This document shows, piece by piece, positions 34,218-45,744 of a stretch of 64,000 nucleotides of DNA. The notes beneath the pieces are model-generated. The model searched no databases. It was not told the DNA's origin and worked only from the letters and a program-made list of their open reading frames with translations. Source of the stretch: Portunus trituberculatus (lineage: Eukaryota > Arthropoda > Malacostraca > Decapoda > Portunidae); contig NC_059296.1 in the NCBI RefSeq assembly GCF_017591435.1, forward strand, positions 29,438,869 to 29,502,868. The letters are read 5' to 3'. The translations under genes were made by a program, and so were the position numbers. Within the stretch, counting starts at the first letter, position 1. The number at the start of each line of letters is the position of its first letter.

Positions 34218-35579
34218 ATGCATGCATTCGATTGTGCGTGTGTGCTTGCATGCATGTGTGTGTGCCCGCGCGTACTGCATACAGAGCCGGGCCAGGAAAG
34301 AATGCAGGAACTATACGAGAGGCGCAGCGGAATAAAGCGACGGGCTGTGGTGATTTTGTTTACAATTTACAGTTATGGCGATATATATGCATTAAACTGC
34401 GTGCATGATGATGGTGCTTTATAATTGGCATAAACTGCAGCGGTGGTGGTGGTGGTGTGGTGGTGGTGGTGATGGAGCGGGTGATGACGGGTGGTAATGG
34501 TAGCACCCTCACTCACTCATCCCTGGAACACTCACTGACGTTTACCGATCGTGGAAATGAGAGGTTGATGTGCGCGCCGAGTGACAGTTTGTGTTTGCTC
34601 TGCGGTTATTTGGGTTAATGAGAACAAGAGCGAGTGTTTATTTGTCGCGGCACTTCCTGGCGGTGTTAATGCGTGCTGATGATGTGACAGTTGTGGCGGG
34701 CGAGGCATGGGATTAATATTATTGGCGAAGCGGTAATATTTCGTCGTATTGTCTGTTAATATATTTTTGTATGATCTTGTTTGATTTATTGCGTCGGGTT
34801 GTTTTGTAGTGAGTGATCTTGCCTTCGTAATAGCACTTTGCGATGTTATTTTTAGCTCTTATTTACAGAGAGGTTTGGCGGAGAATGACTGGTGAAGCTC
34901 CTTAGATGTCTGGCAAAAAAGAACCATGAGAACACAGAGAAGGATAAATCATAACACAAATTTCGATCCTACATAATAACACTTCCAGTTGTGATTTTTA
35001 ACCCTTGTTCATCCTAGTTTGCTTTCAATTTTGAGAAAAGATGTGTCGTCCGGAGAAACACTAAGAAAGGACAAACAGCTGCGGAAATGTGTCCCCGTAT
35101 GAGGCTCGCTGCGATAAACTACTCTATTTAATCTTAAGAGAGACACGTAACGCAGGAGAGTAAAACGGCTGATGGGAAGTGAGGAGGAGGTCGTAGGAGT
35201 TGAGGAAAGGAGAGGAAAAGAGAGAAGAGAAGAGAGGAGAGGAGTGGTGAGGAGAGGAGTGGTGGTGGGGGTTTACGGACGCCATTACACTCATGAAGGA
35301 ACGCTAGTTTTGCATGTCATGGCTGCTCAATCTCAAGTCTCTTCCTCAACATTACTCTTCATGTTTTCGCGGGGGTTAGAAAAAAAGTGATAAAAAAAAA
35401 AAAGATAACATGGTTGGTATGTACGGTAACTGAATCTGGCGCAGGACGGCGTGGTGCGGTGGTCTTGCTGGGCGCCCCGCTGTCCTTGCTAATCTCTGAC
35501 GGGCACATCTTATCTTTACGAGACCACTGTTGGGGCGCGGGGCATATCTAATGAGCACACCGCCTTTCCCTTCTATCCA
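34217..35579. other. Unique spacer, possible regulatory DNA
   Basis: A GGT run at about 34441-34480. GC-balanced sequence at 34540-34860 has forkhead-like TGTTTATTTGTC, two TGACAG motifs and GGATTAATATTATTGG. G-rich purine sequence lies at about 35175-35270. No gene recognised. Confidence 0.4.
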
Positions 35580-35604
35580 TTAATGAGAACATAACTCTCA
35601 TTAA
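35580..35604. other. Inverted repeat, 9-bp arms
   Basis: TTAATGAGA, a 7-nt loop ACATAAC, then TCTCATTAA. It sits in a non-repetitive stretch with CTAATGAG and CATTAAGTCAT motifs, so it may be a paired homeodomain site. Confidence 0.5.
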
Positions 35605-36197
35605 GTCATCCTGCGCCGACGGTTGTCTCATAAAGATATTATATGCCCAACACTGCTCCTTGATGTATGCTCCTCCTCTTCCCGCCTCCCTTGCCCTCAA
35701 GATGGTATCTGGAGCGGCCCCCGCGCCCCTCGCCGCCCCCATATTAAGACGTATCATGTGCTGGGCGGTCTGGAGAGGCGACCTGGCGCGACACAATGCA
35801 CTCACGACCCTCCCGCGCGGGGTCAGTCAAGGGGAGACAATAATAGCGCTGATGGGAGACTCGTGGTGCCGTCAGCAGGCGAGGCGGCGGCGAGTCGGAT
35901 GTCGACACTCCCTCGCCTTTCACTCAACTTGAACTAAATCAAAGTCAATGATGTGAGGACTCTCCAGAGATCCGAACAAGTCTCTCACAGGGTGGAGGGT
36001 GCCTGGGAAGCGTTTCATAAGTGCTTAACTGTTAGACAGACCCTCGGCCATCTTGAAAAACAAATGACAATCTCGTGGAAACAAAAGTGACTCGGGTCGC
36101 GTGATGACAGCGAGTGATAGCTCACGCTCGGTCGACCCCACGTCTTTGATACACTGATAACGCCTCAAAAAATCAATCGATCCCTTTATAGAATCCC
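35605..36197. other. GC-rich then mixed spacer, no gene seen
   Basis: GC-rich around 35690-35930. Overlapping short ORFs on both strands show no recognisable domain. Confidence 0.45.
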
Positions 36198-36560
36198 TCA
36201 CAATGCCATCGCAGTAATCAAAGAGCAGTACAGCGGGACGCGTGGGGACCTCATCTTACTGAACAAATGTGTCAGAGAGCACATAATATATATGTGATTT
36301 ATCAAGACTAGTATGGCCACAATCTTCCCTTGCCCTGGCCCAACGAGCCTGTCTGGCGGGTTTGTCTTCACGTATTTCTTTATAATAAACTTGATGCGGC
36401 ACGTCAGCAGTATAATTGTAACCTTTCTGGAGTTTAAGTCTTCCATCAAGGAGAGAATGATCCCTCCTGCCTTCACAGTTTGATATATTTCAAGAGCATG
36501 TATTCTCAAACTCCTTGGTGTCTCCTGGTGGAAACTTTTATAATGATACAGAGATGACAA
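36198..36560 (-). CDS. Weak ORF candidate (~120 codons), no ATG at its 5' end
   Basis: An open minus-strand frame of about 120 codons with varied composition and two hydrophobic segments (VTIILLTCRIKFIIKKY and KIVAILVLINHIYIMCSL). Its first codons are not ATG, and an in-frame TGA lies four codons further upstream. The 5' part overlaps a GTATTCTCAAAC motif shared with candidate MITE termini. It is on the same strand as the ORFs at 30093 and 39134 but shows no visible similarity to them. It could be an exon or a fossil. Confidence 0.2.
   Translation of the reverse strand: MSSLYHYKSFHQETPRSLRIHALEIYQTVKAGGIILSLMEDLNSRKVTIILLTCRIKFIIKKYVKTNPPDRLVGPGQGKIVAILVLINHIYIMCSLTHLFSKMRSPRVPLYCSLITAMAL
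36499..36513 (+). repeat. Candidate MITE terminal motif
   Basis: TGTATTCTCAAACTC matches the inverted terminus of the 25437-25653 element. The partner end was not found, so the element boundary is unknown. Confidence 0.3.
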
Positions 36561-36840
36561 TACCAGTTCTCATTGGTGTTTTTTTCATATAATGGGAATG
36601 TTGATCTTCTTTTTATCTATTACTATAGATTCCCCTAAATAAAAAGAAGAAAAAATGGAAACTTGTACCAGAGCCTGTTAAAAGTAATTGTCGAAAAAGG
36701 AGGCCAACAAAATTTGATAAAAAAAAAGTCATGAAAAAAAAAAAAATGTCCTGTTTGAACATAACAAGTCAGCGTCACACACAACACACCGTGAATCTTG
36801 CGTCACACACACAGCACCGCACGAAGGCATAACACTTCTT

Positions 36841-37738
36841 CTACCAAGCGGGAACGCCACGGAACGCCTGACTTCCGATCTTTCTAAGATTTCCGATTGG
36901 GGCAGAGAAAATCTAGTAGTTTTCAATGCCTCAAAAACTCAATTCCTCCATCTATCAACTCGACACAACCTTCCAGACAACTATCCCCTCTTCTTTAATG
37001 ACACTCAACTGTCTCCCTCTTCCACAATGAATATCCTCGGTCTGTCCTTTGCTCATAATCTTAACTGGAAACTTCACATCTCATCTCTTGCTAAAACAGC
37101 TTCTATGAAATTAGGTGTTCTGAGGCGTCTCCGCCAGTTTTTCTCGCCCCTCCAACTGCTTACTCTGTATAAGGGCCTTATCCGTCCCTGTATGGAGTAC
37201 TCTTCGCATGTTTGGGGGTTCCAGTCACACAGCTTTGCTTGATAGGGTGGAATCGAAAGCTCTTCGTCTCATCAACTCCCTCCTCTGACTAACTGTCTTC
37301 AGTCTTTTTCTCACCGCCGAAATGTTGCATCCCTTTCTATATTTTATCGCTATTTTCATGGTAACTGTTCTACTGATCTTGCTAACTGCATGCCTCCCTT
37401 CCTCCTGCGGCCACGCTGCACAACAAGGCTTTCTTCTTCCTCTCATCCCTATTCTGTCCAACTCTCTAATGCAAGAGTTAACCAGTACGCTCAATCATTC
37501 ATCCCTTTCACTGATAAACTCTGGAACTCCCTTTCTGCATCTGTATTTCCGAATTCCTACAACTTGTCTTCTTTTAAGAGGGAGGTATCGAGGTATTTCC
37601 TCCCCTAATTTTGGCTGACGGTTTTGGCACTTTTTGAACTCTTTGGAGAGCCAGCGCTCAAGTGGGCCTTTTTCTAACTTTCTTTTTTTTTTGCCCTTGG
37701 CTGGCCCTCTTCTCTACGTAAAAAAAAAAAAAAAAAAA
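36841..37738 (+). mobile_element. 5'-truncated, dead non-LTR retrotransposon 3' end
   Basis: This is the C-terminal part of a LINE reverse transcriptase, which copies element RNA at a nicked target. Frame 1 (about 36841-37239) carries SDWGRENLVVFNASKTQ, the LGLSFAHNLNWKLHI segment typical after the catalytic motifs, and GVLRRLRQFFSPLQLLTLYK followed by GLIRPCMEYSSHVWG. The reading then shifts near 37225 and again near 37285. The third frame runs from NCLQSFSHRRNVASLSIFYR through FIPFTDKLWNSL to a TAA at 37606. A ~110-bp 3' UTR and an A18 tail (about 37721-37738) follow. The upstream catalytic core is missing, so it is inactive. Truncation, frameshifts and poly(A) are typical of LINE insertion and decay. 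The clade was not assigned. Confidence 0.9.
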
Positions 37739-37767
37739 GCGGAAAGCAATGCATGTTCTGACAACAA

Positions 37768-38172
37768 CATTTAAGAGGACAAAGATTACGAGACCAAAAT
37801 ATAACAAAACAAGATCTAAGACGACAATATTTAAGAAGATGATATTTAATAACAACTATTAAGGGAAAGTATGAGCACAAATTTTAAGAGGACAATAAGT
37901 AAGAGGAAAAGTTTTGAAGGGACTATCTTACAGCACCTTATTTAAAACAAGGTTCAGAGCTCAGGGTTTTATAGAACAAAGTTTGAGAGAACAAAGTTTC
38001 GGAGAACAAGGTTAAAACAGAACAGAACACAATTTGAAGGAACATTTGTATTTAGAAAAAAAATAATAAAACAAGGTTTAAGAGGAAAATATTTACAAAT
38101 GCACAGTTTAAGAGAAGAAGATTTAAGAGCATAATGTTTGAGAGGACAACATTATAGAGGACAAGGATTTGT
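37768..38172. repeat. Degenerate minisatellite, ~16-bp unit (TTTAAGAGGACAA-like)
   Basis: About 400 bp in which TTTAAGAGGACAAnR recurs at roughly 15-20-bp intervals with heavy drift: for example AACAAAGTTTGAGAGAACAA, AACAAGGTTTAAGAGGAAAA and ATGTTTGAGAGGACAA. It begins about 30 bp after the retrotransposon poly(A) tail. No ORF of interest. Confidence 0.8.
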
Positions 38173-38898
<726 letters not shown>

Positions 38899-39133
38899 AT
38901 AGACTTTCGTCACTGAAAGAAAAAAAAATAAATCACCACTTTTCTTATTTTTTAACTAAATGAGTGAACAGTGTGATGACTTTATATTGTGGAGAGCAAA
39001 GGAAAAGGATACGATTAAAATCAATAAGTGGATGTAAGGCATTGTTGGGTTCATCATTACTGTTCTATTTAACTAAGAAAAGTATAAGGCATTGTCACCC
39101 GCACATTGGACTCGTTGCTTATGGTAATATCGC

Positions 39134-39928
39134 TTACTTCTCCTTCATTCTCCTCCTGGATTGTGCTCCGAGGCTGAGAGGTGAGCCGAGTTTCAGCTTC
39201 CGTCTTATATTGTTCACCGTCATCAGCAAAAACACGTCAAACATTTCCGTCACAGCGAGTTTCAGGATATGAATGTACGTCTTCTTTCTATTTTTTGTCA
39301 TGTACATTTGTAACTCCTTCCTGAGCTGACTCTCCGAGGTGTTGGTGTGTTTCCTCCATCTGTTCATTCCTACGAAGCTCCTTAAATTATTCCATTTTTC
39401 CTTATATGGATAGTGTTTCAGTTTTCTTTTGACTGAGAGAATATTCAAATTTCTCACCTTCCTCTTCTTCCATGTATTCACAAGTGTTTTTATCAATGGC
39501 TTCTTGTTATTATTCTCCGTGTTTGCTTCGTCCTTGTTCTGCACTACCTTCTTGTTGTTACGTGGCCACGCCCGCCATACCAGGAGGACAGAAGCCACGT
39601 GCAGGCAGACGGCGAGGCACAACAGTAGCGACAGAAATCTCCTACTGAAGGCGTCACGCTCCACGGCAGTCTTCCGGATCTGCTCCTTGAGACAACCCAG
39701 ATGTCTGCTGCTGCTGCTCATGAGCCACAGGACGCTCCTCCAGCCGCCACCAGTGGGGATCCTACACTCCTGCAGCCAGCCCTTCGCAGCCTCGTGGGTG
39801 TCCTCGTCCTCCCACTCCTGCAGGGCGCTCCACAGCCTCCAGCGTGTCGTTACAAAGTCTTTGAGCTGGATGATGCCGGCCGCCGTCACCAGCAACATCG
39901 CTCTTAAGAAAAGAACTTCATTATTCAT
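39134..39928 (-). CDS. Orphan basic membrane protein ORF (264 aa)
   Basis: The longest frame in the window not built from simple repeats. I do not recognise the family. It starts at ATG 39928 (G at -3) with an in-frame TGA five codons upstream, and ends at TAA. Residues 5-21 are hydrophobic and could be a signal sequence or anchor. Residues 22-95 are Trp-rich and mixed (WRLWSALQEWEDEDTHEAAK). Residues about 98-118 form a transmembrane helix (FLSLLLCLAVCLHVASVLLV). Residues 120-215 are very Lys/Arg/Asn-rich. A weaker hydrophobic helix lies at about 219-234. Base composition changes from GC-rich to AT-rich near codon 124, beside AAG|GTAGTG, a possible splice donor. Met11 (39898) lies just after TTCTTTTCTTAAG, an acceptor-like sequence, and is an alternative start. 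Gene, exon pair or chance ORF remain open; length without stops in AT-rich DNA favours coding. Confidence 0.5.
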   Translation of the reverse strand: MNNEVLFLRAMLLVTAAGIIQLKDFVTTRWRLWSALQEWEDEDTHEAAKGWLQECRIPTGGGWRSVLWLMSSSSRHLGCLKEQIRKTAVERDAFSRRFLSLLLCLAVCLHVASVLLVWRAWPRNNKKVVQNKDEANTENNNKKPLIKTLVNTWKKRKVRNLNILSVKRKLKHYPYKEKWNNLRSFVGMNRWRKHTNTSESQLRKELQMYMTKNRKKTYIHILKLAVTEMFDVFLLMTVNNIRRKLKLGSPLSLGAQSRRRMKEK

Positions 39929-40070
39929 AACGAAACAAATTCACACAAAAAATAAAATAATGTTTGTATTGCATCTACAGTACGTTTCTTCCTCCTCTTG
40001 CCAATTAGAGCAATGAATGATAAACTAGAGTCTTGGAGGTGCAGAATATGGAGTCTTTTCACTTACCAGA

Positions 40071-40077
40071 GTAACAA
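40071..40077 (-). other. Consensus 5' splice site upstream of the 264-aa ORF
   Basis: On the minus strand ACTCTG|GTAAGTG is a near-perfect donor. It lies about 145 nt upstream of the ORF start, and a 21-codon ATG frame ends exactly at it. It could mark an upstream exon of the same gene. Confidence 0.35.
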
Positions 40078-41789
40078 CAGCGACGATAGCAGTTCTACAG
40101 TCTAAAAGCTGGTCATAGTTATCTACCATGTCAGTCAGTTTCTATATATGTCCCTCCGTCTGCATTTCACCTTCATCTCCCTCTCATCATCTTAGAGTTT
40201 TGTATGTGTTCTAGTTTCCGTAATTGGATCTTTAATACATTTGTTTTTTTGTTAGCATCTTTATTTGTCAGTTCACTCATAGGTGTTTCTTTCCACTTGT
40301 GTTCCTACAATGTCTCCAGTATATTCTCATCCTCTACATCACCTTTTAGTCTTTCTATCTCTGCCTTTCTTTGCACGACTCACTCGCTTTTCTTGTAGCC
40401 TGTGTTGTGTATACATTTCTTGTGTATATATACCTTTCTTTGCCGTCTCTTTCGTCACGTTGTGCTTCTCTGCCATCTACTATTTCATCTAACTTACAAC
40501 ACTGGTTTCCGTTATATCACCTTTGTTACTTTTTTCTTAATTTATTTGAGCTTTCTCGTTTATAGTAGTCTATTTTGTTATTTTTTTCCTCTTCTTGCGT
40601 TTATTTTTATGGCCTCATGAGCATTGCCTTGATCTGAGCAGACAGAACCTGCCATCCATCCATCACGTCACACAGGCTTGTGGTTAAGTGGCATCATATC
40701 TGGGAACACCTGGGCGGGAAGGCAGGCTGTGGCGGCAACCCGGATGTCAAAGGCCCTGGGTTCTCTCGGGAAGCATGTGTTTTTTCGCCAAGTATGGTGT
40801 ACGAAATTTTAGGTCAAGGAAACTAGTGTCGAGTGAAGGCCACAAAATGTTTTAGTGCGTATCCATATATGTGATTTTTACATATGTTTTGATGTGTTCT
40901 ATGTAAGTTATAGGAGTTTTTGTGTGTTTTTTCTGGACATTTCTGGTTTATTTCACGCTTAATAGAATAGATAAACAGCGGTAGAAAAAAAAAGAAAAGA
41001 AGGCAAACGTATGCAAGAGAAGGAGAACAATAAACATAGACATAAATAAAGAAATGTAATGAAAACACGAGGCATCATTATATAGAACACAAAACAATAC
41101 AGTAACTGAATATAACAGTAAATAAAACTCACTATATCTATAAAAAGAACAATGCGGTGGTACGAATGTAAAGAGAATGATAGAAAAAGATTAATGAGAT
41201 GATGGTCATACAAAGGCAAACGAATCAAATTATTAGAAAACAGAAAGCCACTATGACTGGTGAAAGCAACACGAATAGAAGGAGAAGGCGGCACTCAATT
41301 GGAATTATGACTGGGAAATCTTTCTCTTCTTCTTCATAAATGGAAAAAAAATTGCCTCTTTTTACTTGTCCTTGAAAGATTTTCTCGAGCAGTGGAAATG
41401 AACAATATTAATAAACACAGAGGAAAGAAAATAAAAAATCTCTCGAAAAGCAGAACAAAAACAATAAAATGAAATGGTAAAGTGTATGTAGAAAAAAAAC
41501 CCTGCAAAGAAAAACATAGAAAAGCATCAACGGAAGAGAAAAAAAACGACAGATGAAGAAAAAAAAAAAATAAAGATCTGCGAAGGAGAACAAAAAAGTA
41601 AAAAAAAAGGCAAATTTAGAAACAAATAACAACAGCAAACAGAAAGAAACTCAAGAACGAAAAGAAAACAAGATGAATAGACATAGAGAGAAAAAAAAAT
41701 AAGAAAAAGAAATCGAAAAAATAATGAAAGAAAAAAAAATGATAGAATAAACATTGGTAACAAATGACTCCAAATGAAACGAAAACTTT
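40078..41789. other. AT-rich spacer, no gene seen
   Basis: T-rich on the + strand to about 40620, unique to about 40970, then strongly A-rich. Long Phe/Leu/Ser frames are composition artefacts. Confidence 0.55.
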
Positions 41790-42105
41790 CAACCCCAAAA
41801 CACACAAAAAAAAAAAAAAAAACTAAACTAAAACAAAAACTACAAGAAACATTAACAGACAAAACAAAAACTATAAAAAAATAAGAGAAAAACAGCGAAA
41901 CAAGAAGAGAAAACCACACGTCAGCACCAGGAGAAGCAGCATCATAATTCAACCCCTTAAAAAAAAAAAAAAAAGAGAGAAATGAAGCAAAAACTACAAA
42001 CATCATTAATAAATCAAACTAAACTATAAAAAAAATATGAGAAAAACAACGAAACAAGAAGAGAAAACCGCACGTCAGCACCGACAGGAGCAGCAGCAAC
42101 AGCGG
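41790..42105. repeat. Two-copy tandem duplication, ~153-160-bp unit
   Basis: CAACCCC + poly(A) at 41790 and 41950, ACTATAAAAAAATA at 41870 and 42023, and GAAACAAGAAGAGAAAACCR followed by CACGTCAGCACC occur once per unit in the same order. Confidence 0.9.
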
Positions 42106-42265
42106 CAGTAGCGGGAGAGATAAAAGCACCAGCGCTGGAACAGGATGCAAGTAATGATGGCTAAGGGAGACTATGTTGATGGAATTCCATACACATTCTA
42201 GGGACGCTCCGAGAAGCAGCCCATGGAACGAGAAAAATAGAGTAACACAAGGAAATGGCCGGAGA

Positions 42266-42272
<7 letters not shown>

Positions 42273-42341
<69 letters not shown>

Positions 42342-42418
42342 TGGTGATATTGGAAGCAAGGTACAGGTATGCTGTTTCTGGATAGCTTATAATATCCTGA
42401 AATGGGGCATGTGGTTCT

Positions 42419-42471
<53 letters not shown>

Positions 42472-42559
42472 CATATGGGCATTTTCTAAAGGAATGTACG
42501 TTTTCTTAAGTAGCTTTTTACTAATAGAAAAATATGACACGAAATAAATGTTTACTAAG

Positions 42560-42612
<53 letters not shown>
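42273..42612. repeat. (AG)n, (AG)n and inverted (CT)n cluster
   Basis: AG arrays 42273-42338 and 42423-42469, then CT array 42561-42612 in opposite sense, separated by about 85 and 90 bp of unique sequence. Confidence 0.97.
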
Positions 42613-42616
<4 letters not shown>

Positions 42617-42629
42617 GACAGCGGCGAGG

Positions 42630-42960
42630 TGTAAACATGCATCAGCCTCCGGAGCATTGCAGAGGATTGTGGGTAATCTATCACAGGAATCCCCGCTATC
42701 GGTGTTCGAATCCTGAACAATGGTTTTGTGGCTCGCCTGGAATTCGGATACAATCATCGCTCGTCCATTGTTTCAGGTCGAGGTTTTATGGGTCGGTCAG
42801 ATCCTCCGGCCGATCCGTATCTAAATGTATTATGATTCAGTCTGCGATATTCTACTTATGCAAGATATTCACCCATTGTCCGCTGGGTATTAATTGTTTC
42901 CGAGACGAGATGCTTTATTCGCTCGCATGTGATTCCCATCTCCGCGGGGCGCAGCGAGGC
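42630..42960. promoter_or_regulatory. Motif-rich unique island, candidate regulatory element
   Basis: Non-repetitive GC-balanced DNA with GTGTAAACATGCATCAG (forkhead/octamer-like, about 42630), GGATTGTGGGTAATC, two opposed Sox-like sites (GAACAATGG about 42715, CCATTGTTTC about 42765), GGTTTTATGGG (caudal/Abd-B-like, about 42782) and GGTATTAATTG (about 42886). No coding frame is convincing. Confidence 0.35.
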
Positions 42961-43288
42961 CCCGTGACGCCCTCCGCTCTCAGGGAGGGAAGGCTGGAAC
43001 GCGCCCATCGCTCCTCGCAAGCCAGACAGACAACCTTGCATTGCCTTCCTGCGGCTCCCCCAGGCTGATGTCCTCCGCCGTACCCCATCAAGGCGTCATT
43101 CCGTTTTATTACTATTTATTACCTTTACTTTAGTGTGCTCCGTAGACTATTCTGGCGGCGAGGGGAGGTGCATGCCTCGCGTGCCGCCTCACCCCAGGGA
43201 TGCGGGACCCGGCGATCCCAGGGCTGCTGCCTCATGGCCCTAATGCTGCTGGTGCTGCTGATGCTGCTGATGATGATACTACTTTGAC

Positions 43289-43291
<3 letters not shown>
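42961..43291. other. GC-rich spacer, no gene seen
   Basis: CpG-containing GC-rich sequence at 42940-43080 and 43150-43260, with a TTTTATTACTATTTATTACC patch between them. A short CTG run lies near 43243-43270. Confidence 0.5.

Positions 43292-43333
<42 letters not shown>
43292..43333. repeat. (CT)n microsatellite
   Basis: Perfect CT array of 21 units. Confidence 0.97.
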
Positions 43334-43334
<1 letters not shown>

Positions 43335-45151
43335 ATATGAAACAGTTAACAACATTAAAAGTCACGAAATTGGACAGACTAACATGTGCTACGTTGATTT
43401 GGGGACAAAGGTATATAAAAGCGAGGCTGAGTTGGTGATGGCGTGTCGACAACAGAGACGAGGCACATGTGGGGAGTGTGATGCTGGGAATAGATCTGTC
43501 CGGCAGGGGAAAGAGACGAAGACCTGAATGAAGGTTTATGGATGCAGTGAAAGAGGATGTGTTCGTAATAGGTGTGACTGAGGAAGGCTCATGTAGGAGA
43601 CAAGTGCGATGGAGAAATTTGACTTTTGTAATTAAAGGTGATGGGAGCATCGTAAAGAGATTCCTACTTCATTAATCAGTTTTCTACTTACATTTATAAC
43701 AAAAACTATATGTCCTTCTTTTCTCATGGCTGCTGTCATTGGCTAGAGCTGCCTCTGATGTGTATCTTATGTCACCTTTTTCTCTTTTTCCACATTCCTC
43801 CATCGCGTCCCCTCATTTCCATCCCCATGCTTCTCATTCTTCATTAACACGCCTTTACAAGAAGAGAGAGGGAGTGGGGAGGTGGATATGGGATGGAGTT
43901 TGAGAAAGATGTGTGGTTTAATTTACACGTCACGACTTCTGGCCAGTCATATTTACCTATTATAATCTCTTGACATGTGGTTTTAGCTATATTTAAGGAT
44001 GGGAAGGTGTATTCATTAAGTCAGAACATGAAATATAAATCTAAACAACAGCATGTAAGAAAGTGTAAAATCCATCACTCTTAGAAATCCACGAGAGAAT
44101 TTGGCATTTTAGGTCTTTTTTTTGGAAAACAATAATGCGTTTATGCGACGTGGTGGGAATGTTTAATTAGTTTCCCTATGTAAAAGAGACAATACCGATT
44201 AAAAAAGGACCCAGTGAAGATGACAGTCAGTAAAGAAATGTATTGGCTGACTCCCTCTACTTCAGTCGTTCCCTCCCTGTCTTGAGCCCCAGTAACTCTG
44301 ATCATGCCACATCACCACTGGAGGAGGTGTTGATGCCAGTGAGGAAAGGGCTAGGAACATACAGACAACACACGACATCAGGCACTCAAATTAGGGGTCA
44401 GATCTGCTACCTTGACTCGAGATATTTAGATCACGTGTTTTATTAATGAGTGCTGCATTTGCTATTATTTTCATCGTCAAATTGATAAACTTACACTCCA
44501 AAGCAGCGCGTATAGTTAAGAAAATAATTATAATGGGATAAATAGATAAAAAAAAAAAAAAGTTATAGCAAGTCTCTCTTTGCGACTACATTAATTGAAG
44601 AAAATAATAACATCTTTAACAGTAATTACCTCATTACCTCCGTTCCTTCCAAAATTAATCACACTTTACTGCATTACCTCTCATCCTTTTAGCATCAAAA
44701 CACAGGCACTTCTCCTCTTTACTCCCCTCACCACCACCTTTCCTTGCCACTACTACCTCATAAAAAGAAGCACATCTTTTGAGAGGTATCTCCAGTAACC
44801 ACACTACATAACTTCCTTTCCTAACAAATTAATCAAACTTCGCTCATTTACTTCCCCTCTTTCCGCACCAAAAACACCGTCCCTTCCTTCTGTACTCTCC
44901 ACACCACTGCCTCTCCTCCACTATCGCGTCTTTCACTTTGTACTCTCTCCGTGCTTCGCCACCGACCTCCCTCCAGCCACCTCCAGCCTCCCTCCTCTCC
45001 TCGGCCCGCCCCGTCTCGCCTCGCCTCGCCTGACCACTCACAGTACTGCCGCTCAAAGGCCTCCCGCTGCGTGTCGCCTCTCACCTAATTTCGAGCTGAT
45101 GTTTGATTGGTCAAGACTATTCTGACTCATTAACGATTTGTTGTGTGTGTG

Positions 45152-45153
<2 letters not shown>
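43334..45153. other. Unique spacer, no gene seen
   Basis: Mostly AT-rich. 44860-45080 is pyrimidine- and GC-rich with a (CGCCT)n run at about 45012-45030. No coding or RNA feature could be supported. Confidence 0.5.
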
Positions 45154-45466
<313 letters not shown>

Positions 45467-45649
45467 CAGACAGTCATTGTGAAAGAAAGGAAGGAAAAGG
45501 AGAGATGATGCACAGTTTTTCCCGTCAAGTGTCTCTGTACAGCTGTCTTTGTTTTGTTTCCTCAAACGTCAAGGAAGGAGGAAAAACTCTTAAGTCATTC
45601 CTGAACGCCCGTGTTTTGTGGAATGAATATTTGGCTATAAGAACTTTAC

Positions 45650-45653
<4 letters not shown>

Positions 45654-45740
<87 letters not shown>
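45654..45740. repeat. (GT)n microsatellite
   Basis: GT array of about 43 units ending in GCGTGCGT variants. Confidence 0.98.

Positions 45741-45744
<4 letters not shown>

Noticed and set aside
40670..40770. GTGGTTAAGTGGCA...CCCTGGGTTCTC as a second tRNA-like SINE head
   Set aside because: The B-box consensus is not met and no SINE body follows.
42695..42725. GGTGTTCGAATCC as a possible tRNA B box
   Set aside because: No A box at the right distance and no acceptor stem pairing.
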